Assembly: GCF_900215295.1 (NCBI RefSeq)
Contig: NZ_OCMF01000001.1
Location: 186,001 to 250,000 of the forward strand
Length of the DNA: 64,000 nucleotides
Reading direction: 5' to 3'
DNA from: Salinimicrobium sediminis
Lineage (GTDB): Bacteria; Bacteroidota; Bacteroidia; Flavobacteriales; Flavobacteriaceae
In this document: one piece after another, positions 7,504 to 15,349 of the stretch
Layout of the letters: the number at the start of each line of letters is the position of its first letter
Position numbering within the stretch: the first letter of the stretch is position 1
The notes under the pieces: model-generated
Told to the model about the DNA's origin: nothing
Seen by the model: the letters and a program-made list of their open reading frames with translations, nothing else
Database searches by the model: none
Program-made: the position numbers and the translations under genes

Positions 7504-8064
7504 ATGAAAGACACAGATAAAGCCGGTAAAATTCAGGATCAAATTGACCGTTCCCTTCTAAATGAAAGAAAGATCTTTCTATGGGGTACGGTAAATGAGA
7601 AATCAGCAAAGCACCTTATTGAAAGAATGCTTTACCTGGATGCAACCGGAGACGAAGAGATACAATTTTATATAAGCAGTCCGGGAGGTTATGTTACTTC
7701 AGGATTTGCAATTTATGATACCATGCTCGGTTTAAACAGCCCGGTTTCCACCATATGTACAGGCCTTGCCGCTTCAATGGGATCCATTTTGTTATCTGCC
7801 GGCACCAAAGGCCGCAGATTCATTCAACCTCATGCTAAGGTGATGATCCATCAGCCAAGTGGTGGCGCACAGGGGCAAGCTTCCAATATTGAAATTCAGG
7901 CAGCAGAGATCCTCAAGATCAAAGATCTTAGTGCCCGGATCCTGGCAGAAAATTGCGGACAGGATTACGAGCGCGTTCTAAAAGATTTCAACCGTGACTA
8001 TTGGATGGATGCATCGGAATCTGTCGAATACGGAATCGTTGACAATATCCTCAAAAAACAATAA
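7504..8064 (+). CDS. ClpP-family serine protease (probable paralogue)
   Basis: A 186-residue ClpP homologue. The catalytic triad is complete: Ser91 in GLAASMGS, His116 in MIHQPSGG, and Asp165 in FNRDYWMDA. The chain starts almost directly at the processing region, with little or no propeptide. The housekeeping clpP of Bacteroidota normally sits with clpX and tig; this copy stands with small acetyltransferase genes instead, so it is probably a second ClpP that would form mixed or alternative tetradecamers. Followed after 2 bases by an acetyltransferase-like gene, likely the same operon. Confidence 0.88.
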   Translation: MKDTDKAGKIQDQIDRSLLNERKIFLWGTVNEKSAKHLIERMLYLDATGDEEIQFYISSPGGYVTSGFAIYDTMLGLNSPVSTICTGLAASMGSILLSAGTKGRRFIQPHAKVMIHQPSGGAQGQASNIEIQAAEILKIKDLSARILAENCGQDYERVLKDFNRDYWMDASESVEYGIVDNILKKQ

Positions 8065-8066
8065 CC

Positions 8067-8363
8067 ATGAACAAAGAAATTCAGCAAAAAGAAACAGACG
8101 GGAAAGGTATGTTCTTCATTGAGAAAGACGGCGATATTATTGCTGAACTCACCTATACCCGGCAGGATAATAACATCATGACCCTAGATCATACCGAAAC
8201 CAATCCTGAATATGAAGGAGAAGGTTTGGCCAGCAGTTTAGTCAAGCATAGTGTGGAATATGCTAAAGAAAAAGATCTTAAGATCGATCCACTTTGCAGG
8301 TATGCTGCCGCCCAGTTCAAGCGACATGAAGAGTATCGGGAGGTACAGGCCACAGAGGCTTAA
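8067..8363 (+). CDS. Small GNAT-like protein (NATD1/YjdJ type)
   Basis: A 98-residue protein of the compact GCN5-like family (COG2388, human NATD1-like). Visible landmarks are DHTETNPEYEGEGLASSLV, which is the shortened acetyl-CoA-binding motif, and a terminal KIDPLCRYAAAQFKRHEEY typical of the family, with a conserved Cys. The acceptor is unknown. It begins 2 bases after the clpP paralogue and lies 12 bases before another acetyltransferase, so the three are probably co-expressed. Confidence 0.8.
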   Translation: MNKEIQQKETDGKGMFFIEKDGDIIAELTYTRQDNNIMTLDHTETNPEYEGEGLASSLVKHSVEYAKEKDLKIDPLCRYAAAQFKRHEEYREVQATEA

Positions 8364-8375
8364 TCAGCCCATTTT

Positions 8376-8810
8376 TTGATCCGGAAAATCTCAGCAGAAG
8401 AAACTTACCCGGTACGGCAACAGGTGCTGCGGCCGGGAAGACCTGCCAGGGAAGTCTTTTTTGAAGGAGATCTCGAACCCGACACCTTTCACCTGGGTTA
8501 TTTTGATGCCGGGAAGATCCTAGGGGTAGCTACCTATGTCTCCCGCAAAAATAACTTTTTTGAAGCCGCTGTTCAGTATCAGCTAAGAGGAATGGCTGTT
8601 TTACCAAATCATCGTGGAAAAAACATAGGAGAAGAACTTCTGCTTAAAGGCGAAAAGCTGCTCAAAAGTAAAGACCCCGAAATATTATTGTGGTTTAACG
8701 CCAGAGAAGTGGCAATTGGCTTCTATAAGAAATATGGTTACCAGGCAATAGGGAATCCTTTTATGATCCCAAACGTGTGCATGCATATTGTGATGCACAA
8801 AAAATTATAA
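8376..8810 (+). CDS. GNAT family N-acetyltransferase (TTG start)
   Basis: A 144-residue acetyltransferase, reading MIRKISAEETYPVRQQVLRPG at its start, which resembles the conserved beginning of this subfamily and supports the TTG at 8376; no ATG is available between the in-frame TAA at 8361 and the conserved region. YQLRGMAVLPNHRGKNIGEELL carries the acetyl-CoA motif (RGKNIG) and ARE VAIGFYKKYGYQ the motif B region. The acceptor is unknown. Third gene of the clpP-acetyltransferase run. Confidence 0.78.
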   Translation: MIRKISAEETYPVRQQVLRPGRPAREVFFEGDLEPDTFHLGYFDAGKILGVATYVSRKNNFFEAAVQYQLRGMAVLPNHRGKNIGEELLLKGEKLLKSKDPEILLWFNAREVAIGFYKKYGYQAIGNPFMIPNVCMHIVMHKKL

Positions 8811-8816
8811 ACCGTT

Positions 8817-10430
8817 ATGAAAAAGAATTTTTTTTACCCCCTGCTCCTCATCTTTTTAAGCCTTGGCGCCTGTAAGGGTGACAGCAATGAACCGGGTACC
8901 CAGGCTTCATCGGATAATGCTTCCGAAAATATTGCTGAAGCCACTCCCGACGGCATCAAAACAGAGATCTCTTCTAAAAATGACATTTTTGAAGGCGGTT
9001 TACTGGAAAAGATCTACAGTGAAAGAAACTACGAATCTCTCTGGAGGAACGGGGAACATATCTTTTCATTTTACAATAGCCTGGCCGGGGCAGATCTGGA
9101 AGGCCTCAACTTTGAGGATTACCACGGCGAAGAAATTGACCGGCTGCTTTCGGCAGGAGATCTTGATGAAGATGAGGCGGCACGGCTGGACCTGTTGCTT
9201 TCCGACGCTTTCCTTACTTATGCCCGCCATCTCTACTACGGAAAACTGGATCCCAGGGAACTCAATGAATTCTGGGGTGTGAAAAAGGAGGAAAAAGATC
9301 TTGCTTCCCTTCTGAAAAATACTATTGAAAAAGGAAATTTTGAAGAAGTCTTAGAAGGCCTTAAACCAAATCATCAGGTCTATCGCGATCTTAAGACAAG
9401 CCTTGCCGAATACGAGAAACTAAAAGAAGAAAATGGGGTGATAAATAAAATCCCCGAAGGCGAATTGATCAATCCGGGAGACAAGGATGGAAGGATTCCG
9501 GCAATTGCAAAAAGATTAAAGACGCTTCAGGTGGAGGTGGATACCACCGCCCTGGACAGCACCTATTCTGAAGTTTTGGTGGAAGCCGTTAAGAAATTTC
9601 AGCAGAGTAAAAGCATACAGACAGATGGGATCATTGGGAATTCCACAATTTCAGAATTAAATAAGAGTCCTAAAGACCGTTACAAGCAGATCCTTGCAAA
9701 TCTTGAAAGATGGCGCTGGTATCCACGGGACCTGGGAGAGCATTATATTATGGTCAATATTCCTAATTTTAAACTTGCCGTAGTTAAAGACGGCGATACG
9801 GTGAGACAGCATAACGTTATTGCCGGTGCTAAGGAACGTCAAACCCCGATATTTTCAGATACTATTGACCACCTGGTGATCAATCCCACCTGGACGGTCC
9901 CCCCTACAATCAAATCCCAGGATGTTCTTCCAAAAATGGCAGCTGATCCCTCTTATTTGCAGCGAAATAACATGGCACTTACCGGACCTAACGGGGAAGC
10001 GGTAAATCCTTCTTCTGTAAACTGGAACAGTGAGGCTGCAAAAAGTTACACTTTTACACAAAGAGCAGGACCTTCAAATCCTCTTGGCCGGGTAAAGATC
10101 ATGTACCCTAATAAATATTTGATCTATCTGCATGACACTCCTGCTAAAAGCCTTTTTAGCCAAACAGACAGAGCAGAAAGTTCGGGTTGTGTAAGAGTGG
10201 AAAATGCATTAGACCTGGCCGCGTATGTGGTAGAGAATCAAAGTGAATGGACCAGGGATAAAATTGAAAAGATCGTCGGGTCTGGTGAGACCACTATTGT
10301 AAAAGTGGACCGGCCCATCCAGGTCCATCATTTCTATTGGACAGCCTGGAGGGCCGGTGGTGAAACTGTATTTACTAATGATGTCTATGATCTTGATGAA
10401 AAGATCTATTCAAAACTGGTAAGAAAATAG
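8817..10430 (+). CDS. Murein L,D-transpeptidase (YcbB-like), lipoprotein
   Basis: Envelope enzyme that forms or edits L,D cross-links in peptidoglycan. The 537-residue protein has a lipoprotein signal (Cys19 in LGACKGD), an N-terminal helical scaffold, a peptidoglycan-binding domain around 240-285 (KKFQQSKSIQTDGIIGNSTI), and a YkuD catalytic domain at about 310-470. The catalytic His is in IYLHDTP and the nucleophilic Cys in AESSGCVRVENA (SxGCxR). Domain order and length match the YcbB/LdtD class. Ends one base before a convergent second L,D-transpeptidase gene. Confidence 0.9.
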   Translation: MKKNFFYPLLLIFLSLGACKGDSNEPGTQASSDNASENIAEATPDGIKTEISSKNDIFEGGLLEKIYSERNYESLWRNGEHIFSFYNSLAGADLEGLNFEDYHGEEIDRLLSAGDLDEDEAARLDLLLSDAFLTYARHLYYGKLDPRELNEFWGVKKEEKDLASLLKNTIEKGNFEEVLEGLKPNHQVYRDLKTSLAEYEKLKEENGVINKIPEGELINPGDKDGRIPAIAKRLKTLQVEVDTTALDSTYSEVLVEAVKKFQQSKSIQTDGIIGNSTISELNKSPKDRYKQILANLERWRWYPRDLGEHYIMVNIPNFKLAVVKDGDTVRQHNVIAGAKERQTPIFSDTIDHLVINPTWTVPPTIKSQDVLPKMAADPSYLQRNNMALTGPNGEAVNPSSVNWNSEAAKSYTFTQRAGPSNPLGRVKIMYPNKYLIYLHDTPAKSLFSQTDRAESSGCVRVENALDLAAYVVENQSEWTRDKIEKIVGSGETTIVKVDRPIQVHHFYWTAWRAGGETVFTNDVYDLDEKIYSKLVRK

Positions 10431-10431
10431 T

Positions 10432-11175
10432 TTATGCTGACTGCGTCTTGAGATAAGTTGAATTTGCAATATAATTATCACTGTTGTGATAGATAAATAA
10501 AGCAGATCCTCCTTTTATGGTGTTGATGATTTCTTTAGAAACTTCGGTAGGTACGGCAGGGCATCCATAGCTTCTGCCTAATCTTCCAAGTCTTTTGATG
10601 GACTCTTCTTTAGCATAGTCGGCGCCGTGAATGACTACATAGCGTTCTCTCGCTTTAGAATTGAATTCCTTTTCCATGCCGTCAATGAACAGGGAAAGTC
10701 CGTTTTTACCGTAATAAGTTTCGGCTGTTACATAAAATCCAAGGGAACTCTGCAGGGAATTGGGTGTATTAGAAAAGTTGGTAGCCATGTTTCCACCGGT
10801 GTTCTTTCCGTGAGAAACATAAGTATGGTAGATCACCTCATTTTTATCCATGTCCAGGATCCACATCCTTTTTTCTGTAGAAGGAAGGCTAAAATCTACA
10901 ATAGTCAATAAATTGTTCTCTATCTTCTTTTCGGCTTCAAGCTTGTTATAACCGGTGAGAGCATAGGTGAAGGAAACCTGGGAAGGCATATTTGCATTTA
11001 AAGTGACAAATTCCTCATATAAAAGGTTAATTTTTTCTTCGGCTGTAGGTTCAGCCTTTAGAGTGGGCTTAACTTCTGTTAAATCGGTAGAGGTAGGATT
11101 GGCAGTAGGTTCGTAAGTAGTAAAGGCAAAAGAGGCAGTTATAAAACCTGCCATTAAAATTATTTTGTTTATCAT
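10432..11175 (-). CDS. L,D-transpeptidase catalytic-domain protein (YkuD_2 type)
   Basis: A 247-residue exported protein (hydrophobic signal at 1-20) of the YkuD_2 family, a compact murein L,D-transpeptidase-like class without a peptidoglycan-binding domain. The catalytic pattern is seen as VVIHGADYAKEE and, after 13 residues, LGRSYGCPAVP, giving His and Cys at the proper places. A proline/threonine-rich stretch (about 20-50) links the signal to the domain. It faces the YcbB-like gene tail to tail; the two belong to different subfamilies, so this is not a recent duplication. Confidence 0.82.
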   Translation of the reverse strand: MINKIILMAGFITASFAFTTYEPTANPTSTDLTEVKPTLKAEPTAEEKINLLYEEFVTLNANMPSQVSFTYALTGYNKLEAEKKIENNLLTIVDFSLPSTEKRMWILDMDKNEVIYHTYVSHGKNTGGNMATNFSNTPNSLQSSLGFYVTAETYYGKNGLSLFIDGMEKEFNSKARERYVVIHGADYAKEESIKRLGRLGRSYGCPAVPTEVSKEIINTIKGGSALFIYHNSDNYIANSTYLKTQSA

Positions 11176-11422
11176 ATCTTTTTGTTAAATAGTTAGTTGC
11201 CAATAAAGTTTCAAAGGTCATACCAAAAACAGGAAACAGACTATTAATACTGTTAAAATGAGATATTTAACATTCTCCTCCAGCTGATTTAAAAACTCAA
11301 AAATTGATAAAATATTGTACGAATAAAAATGTGTAGTGTTAAAATTTTGTCTAGACGTCTCTTTCCCCCGTTTGACATTTTCACAAGCATTTTCTTAATC
11401 CTCTTAAGGCGGGCATATTTCA

Positions 11423-11430
11423 TATCTTTG
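11423..11430 (+). promoter_or_regulatory. -7 promoter element of gpmI (TATCTTTG)
   Basis: TATCTTTG fits TAnnTTTG and lies 17 bases before the gpmI ATG. The rest of the 272-base gap (11176-11447) shows no gene; it contains the overlapping palindromes GTCTAGAC and AGACGTCT near 11350. Confidence 0.6.
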
Positions 11431-11447
11431 CCTAAAATTTACTAAGC

Positions 11448-12965
11448 ATGAATAAAAAAGTAATTTTAATGATCCTGGATGGCTGGGGGATTAGCAAAGA
11501 TCCTTCAAGATCTGCCGTCGATGCTGCAAATACACCTTTCATAGATTCTTTATATAATCAGTATCCTCACAGTCGCCTGCGTACAGACGGGATGAATGTT
11601 GGTTTACCCGAAGGTCAAATGGGTAATAGTGAAGTGGGTCATATGAATCTTGGGGCAGGAAGAATTGTGTATCAGGACCTGGCAAAGATCAATCTGGCTG
11701 TTCAAAATAATTCTCTGGGAAAGGAACCTGTACTGGAACAGGCATTTAACTACGCAAAAGAGAACAATAAACCTATACACTTTATGGGGTTGGTTAGCGA
11801 TGGAGGAGTCCATTCTCATATCAATCATCTTAAAGGTTTACTTACCGCTGCTGATGAGTTTGGAATTTCAGAAAAATACGTCCACGCCTTTACAGATGGA
11901 CGGGATGTAGATCCAAATTCCGGAAAGGGTTTCATTGAAGACCTGCAAGTGCACCTGGAAAAAACCGGTTCCAAACTGGCTTCTATTGTAGGCCGCTACT
12001 ATGCAATGGACCGGGATAAACGTTGGGAGAGAACAAAGGTGGCTTATGATCTCGTTGTCAACGGAAAAGGAGAAAAAACCACCAATGCTCCTGAAGCTAT
12101 TCAAAAAAGCTATGACGAAGGAGTCACCGATGAATTCATCAAGCCTATCGTTATGACCGATGCTGCCGGAAATCCCGTGGCTACCCTTAAAAAGGAGGAA
12201 GTAGTGATCTTTTTCAACTTCAGGACAGACCGCGGCCGACAGCTTACAGATGTATTAACCCAGCGGAACCTTGAAGAGCAGGGAATGAAGGCTTTGCCTC
12301 TATATTACGTGACCATGACCCGTTATGATGAGAGCTTTAACAACATCAATGTAGTATTCAGCAAAGATGACATTAAAGCCACCCTTGGGGAGGTACTGGA
12401 ACATGAAGGGAAATCTCAGATCAGGATTGCAGAAACAGAAAAATATCCTCATGTTACTTTCTTTTTTTCCGGCGGAAGGGAAAAACCTTTTAAAGGAGAA
12501 AGAAGAATTATGGTAAACTCTCCAAAAGTGGCCACTTATGACCTGAAACCGGAAATGAGCGCTTTTGAAGTAACTGCTGAAATTGTGCCTGAAATTAAGA
12601 AAAAATCGGCCGATTTTATCTGTCTTAATTTTGCAAACCCTGATATGGTAGGACATACAGGGGTTTTTGAAGCCGCCGTAAAAGCTTGCGAAACTGTTGA
12701 TCAATGTGCAAAAGAAGTTATTGAAGCTGCGGTAGAAAATGACTACAGCGTTCTGGTAATTGCAGATCATGGGAACAGCGAATTCATGATCAACGAAGAT
12801 GGCAGCCCAAATACAGCACATACCACTAATCCTGTACCCTGTATTTTAATAGACAAAGATGTAAAGACCATCAAGGATGGCATTTTAGGAGACATAGCTC
12901 CTACGATTTTAAAACTCATGGGAATCGAAAAACCGGAATTAATGACTCAAAAACCTCTTATATAA
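11448..12965 (+). CDS. gpmI: 2,3-bisphosphoglycerate-independent phosphoglycerate mutase
   Basis: Interconverts 3- and 2-phosphoglycerate in glycolysis and gluconeogenesis using two Mn2+ ions. The 505-residue length is normal for iPGM. Asp11 (LMILDGWG) and the phosphoserine nucleophile Ser61 (GNSEVGHMNLGAGR) are present, as are the alkaline-phosphatase-like metal motifs NFANPDMVGHTG and VIADHGNSE near the C-terminus. A clear -7 element precedes it. Three bases separate it from the thioredoxin-like gene, suggesting co-transcription. Confidence 0.97.
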   Translation: MNKKVILMILDGWGISKDPSRSAVDAANTPFIDSLYNQYPHSRLRTDGMNVGLPEGQMGNSEVGHMNLGAGRIVYQDLAKINLAVQNNSLGKEPVLEQAFNYAKENNKPIHFMGLVSDGGVHSHINHLKGLLTAADEFGISEKYVHAFTDGRDVDPNSGKGFIEDLQVHLEKTGSKLASIVGRYYAMDRDKRWERTKVAYDLVVNGKGEKTTNAPEAIQKSYDEGVTDEFIKPIVMTDAAGNPVATLKKEEVVIFFNFRTDRGRQLTDVLTQRNLEEQGMKALPLYYVTMTRYDESFNNINVVFSKDDIKATLGEVLEHEGKSQIRIAETEKYPHVTFFFSGGREKPFKGERRIMVNSPKVATYDLKPEMSAFEVTAEIVPEIKKKSADFICLNFANPDMVGHTGVFEAAVKACETVDQCAKEVIEAAVENDYSVLVIADHGNSEFMINEDGSPNTAHTTNPVPCILIDKDVKTIKDGILGDIAPTILKLMGIEKPELMTQKPLI

Positions 12966-12968
12966 TTT

Positions 12969-13520
12969 ATGAAATTCTTAATGTACCTCATGCTGTTGAT
13001 CACAGCAACCAACTGCGGAAGTTCCCAACAAAATAAAGCTAAAACTACCCAAACTAAAGCCCCACCGGTAGAAGAACAAAACGACCTGCTCATTGGTAGT
13101 ATTGATAAAAATGATCTGCAACAGGCGCCGCATTCGGCCTGGTTCGATCCCATGTACCAGTCCTACAAACCCGATCAAAAAGCTCTGAAGACAATTCAGG
13201 AAAACATCAATGATTACGATATTAAGATGTTCATGGGTACCTGGTGCGCCGATAGTCAGCTGGAAGTACCAAAGTTCTATAAGCTTCTGGATTTAAGCAA
13301 TTATGATCTGGACAGGCTTGAAGTTACTGCAGTACAAGAAGACAAAACCTTACCCGATGGGAGTCAAAAGGAGTTTGATGTGATCTACGTCCCCACGATT
13401 ATCTTCTTTAAAGACGGAGAAGAAGTAGGACGTTTTGTAGAATATCCACAGGATGAACTTGAAAAAGACGTAGCAAAAATTGTTTCGGGGCAGGAATACG
13501 AACATTCTTACCAAAACTAG
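12969..13520 (+). CDS. Thioredoxin-fold lipoprotein with single-cysteine motif
   Basis: A 183-residue periplasmic lipoprotein (Cys16 in TATNCGSS). The thioredoxin fold starts around residue 75; the active-site region is FMGTWCADSQLEVPKF, so Cys93 is followed by Ala-Asp-Ser and there is no second (resolving) cysteine. VIYVPTIIFFKDGEEVGR contains the cis-proline loop. Such a site suits monothiol chemistry, mixed-disulfide capture, or a structural role, not ordinary CXXC reduction. It follows gpmI closely, but a functional link is not evident. Confidence 0.78.
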   Translation: MKFLMYLMLLITATNCGSSQQNKAKTTQTKAPPVEEQNDLLIGSIDKNDLQQAPHSAWFDPMYQSYKPDQKALKTIQENINDYDIKMFMGTWCADSQLEVPKFYKLLDLSNYDLDRLEVTAVQEDKTLPDGSQKEFDVIYVPTIIFFKDGEEVGRFVEYPQDELEKDVAKIVSGQEYEHSYQN

Positions 13521-13544
13521 AAGCCATTTTAATGCTGTTTCTAT

Positions 13545-13552
13545 TATTTTTG
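13545..13552 (+). promoter_or_regulatory. -7 promoter element (TATTTTTG), near-leaderless start
   Basis: TATTTTTG ends only four bases before the ATG at 13557. With the usual spacing, transcription would begin at or within a few bases of the start codon, so the HAD-phosphatase mRNA may be leaderless. Confidence 0.45.
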
Positions 13553-13556
13553 CATT

Positions 13557-13973
13557 ATGCCCAAATTATTGACCATAGCAGTAGATTTTGACGGAACGCT
13601 TGTTGAAAACAGATATCCTCAAATTGGAAAACCTATACTGTTTGCATTTGAAACACTGAAAAAACTGCAGCAGGAAGGACATCAGCTCATTCTCTGGACC
13701 TACAGATGCGGCGTAAAGCTGGATGAGGCAGTGGATTATTGTGAAAATAAAGGAATAAAATTTTACGCGGTGAATAAGAGTTATCCGGAAGAGGAATATG
13801 ACGGCCTTATGAGCAGAAAGATCCTTGCCGATATTTTTATAGATGACCGCAATATCAATGGTTTGCCGCCATGGGGAGAGATCTATCATCAATTAGCCGG
13901 TTCTAATGGCGCGAAAGTAAACACTCCCGAAAAAACCAAAGGTCTTTTGAACATATTTAAAAAGTTATCATGA
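13557..13973 (+). CDS. HAD-superfamily phosphatase (BT0820-like)
   Basis: A 138-residue capless HAD hydrolase. Motif I is VDFDGTLVE (nucleophile Asp and acid/base Asp), motif II the Thr in ILWTYRCG, and the acidic motif IV appears as IFIDDRNI. The small size and the sequence resemble the Bacteroides BT0820-type phosphatases, whose physiological substrate is not established as far as I know. It overlaps map by four bases (ATGA), beginning a tight four-gene run to 16125. Confidence 0.82.
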   Translation: MPKLLTIAVDFDGTLVENRYPQIGKPILFAFETLKKLQQEGHQLILWTYRCGVKLDEAVDYCENKGIKFYAVNKSYPEEEYDGLMSRKILADIFIDDRNINGLPPWGEIYHQLAGSNGAKVNTPEKTKGLLNIFKKLS

Positions 13974-14785
13974 TCATACAAAAGTCACGGGAAGAGATCG
14001 AATTAATGCGCGAGAGTGCCCTCATAGTTTCTAAAACCCTGGGGATGCTGGCGAAAGAAGTGAAACCCGGAATCACCACTCTCAAACTGGATAAGCTTGC
14101 CGAAGAATTTATTCGGGACCATGGTGCCGAACCCGGTTTTTTGGGAATGTATGATTTCCCGAATTCTCTCTGTATGAGCCCCAATGCACAGGTAGTTCAT
14201 GGAATTCCTAATGACGAACCTCTAAAAGAAGGAGACATTATCTCTATAGATTGTGGAGCTCTTAAAAACGGCTTTTACGGAGATCATGCCTATACCTTTG
14301 CCATAGGCGAAATAGATGCTGAAACCCAGAAGTTGCTGAAAGTAACAAAGGAATGCCTCTATCATGGAATTAGGGAATTCAAGATAGGTAATCGTGTGGG
14401 CGACGTAGGATTTGCAATTCAGCAGCATGCCGAAAAAAATGGTTTTGGTGTGGTGAGAGAATTAGTTGGTCATGGTCTTGGTGCAAAAATGCACGAAGAT
14501 CCGGAAATGCCTAACTACGGAAAACGCGGCCGCGGAAAGAAATTTGTTGAAGGAATGGTTGTCGCCATAGAACCCATGATAAATGCAGGTACGCATCGCA
14601 TCAAACAACTTCGTGATGGATGGACCATTCTCACTGCCGATAACAAGCCCAGCGCTCATTTTGAGCATGATGTCGCATTAATTGATGGCAAACCTGAACT
14701 ATTGTCCACTTTTAGCTACATTTATGAAGCTTTGGGAATAAGCAGTGACGAGGAGGAAGAATTTATAGCTCATACCTTAAAATAA
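13970..14785 (+). CDS. map: Methionine aminopeptidase, type I
   Basis: Removes the initiator methionine from nascent proteins. The 271 residues contain all five dinuclear-metal ligands: two Asp in SIDCGALKNGFYGDHAYTF, His in GHGLGAKMHEDP, Glu in VAIEPMINAG and Glu in AHFEHDVAL. There is no N-terminal zinc-finger or SH3-binding extension. Starts inside the HAD gene's last codons; its TAA is directly followed by the ATG of the NUMOD4/HNH-like gene, so the operon is translationally compact. Confidence 0.96.
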   Translation: MIIQKSREEIELMRESALIVSKTLGMLAKEVKPGITTLKLDKLAEEFIRDHGAEPGFLGMYDFPNSLCMSPNAQVVHGIPNDEPLKEGDIISIDCGALKNGFYGDHAYTFAIGEIDAETQKLLKVTKECLYHGIREFKIGNRVGDVGFAIQQHAEKNGFGVVRELVGHGLGAKMHEDPEMPNYGKRGRGKKFVEGMVVAIEPMINAGTHRIKQLRDGWTILTADNKPSAHFEHDVALIDGKPELLSTFSYIYEALGISSDEEEEFIAHTLK

Positions 14786-15349
14786 ATGATTAAAAATTTT
14801 CGACAGGAGAAATGGCTTCCTTATTATAAGGATACCTGGCAGCCCCGCTTCAAATACGCCGTGTCCAATTACGGCCGCGTGGTGAGCTATGTGAAAAATC
14901 CTGAAGGAGATCTTTTAAAAGGCGGAAAATCGCAAGGCTTTCTCACCTTTGTTGCCAATCTCAAAAATGGCAAAAAACAAGCTTCCTATATTCATCGGGT
15001 AGTTGCCGAACTTTTTCTTCCGCGGAAGGAAAATGAAGAGTATGTAATCCATAAGAATTACATCAAAACTGAAAATAAAGTAAGTAATCTTGCCTGGGTC
15101 ACCAAAACCGAATGGGTAGCACACCAGCAGAACAATCCGCAGGTGAAGGAGAATAAGCTGAAGCGTAAGTTGGGAACAATAAAATGTTATTCCAAGCTCA
15201 CCTATGCCCAGGCCACCGTGCTCAAGAAAAAACTTCTGGATCCAAACCGAAGGACCAGGATAAGGGTGCTGGCAAAGCAATTCGGCGTTTCTGAAATGCA
15301 GCTCTACCGCATAAAGTCGGGAGAAAATTGGGGAGATATTAAAGTATGA
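14786..15349 (+). CDS. NUMOD4 / HNH-like protein with C-terminal helix-turn-helix
   Basis: A 187-residue protein built like a phage or intron homing endonuclease. Residues about 9-50 match NUMOD4 (EKWLPYY...YAVSNYGRVVSY). Residues 69-115 match the HNH/homing motif with HRVVAELFLP and NKVSNLAWVTKTEW, but the usual VNHIDGNKxNN core reads VIHKNYIKTEN, so catalysis may be weakened. Residues about 140-187 look like a DNA-binding HTH (RVLAKQFGVSEMQLYRIKSG). Zero-spacing to map and a four-base overlap with the methyltransferase gene argue for stable, vertically kept use, perhaps as a DNA-binding protein; that is an inference. Confidence 0.75.
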   Translation: MIKNFRQEKWLPYYKDTWQPRFKYAVSNYGRVVSYVKNPEGDLLKGGKSQGFLTFVANLKNGKKQASYIHRVVAELFLPRKENEEYVIHKNYIKTENKVSNLAWVTKTEWVAHQQNNPQVKENKLKRKLGTIKCYSKLTYAQATVLKKKLLDPNRRTRIRVLAKQFGVSEMQLYRIKSGENWGDIKV

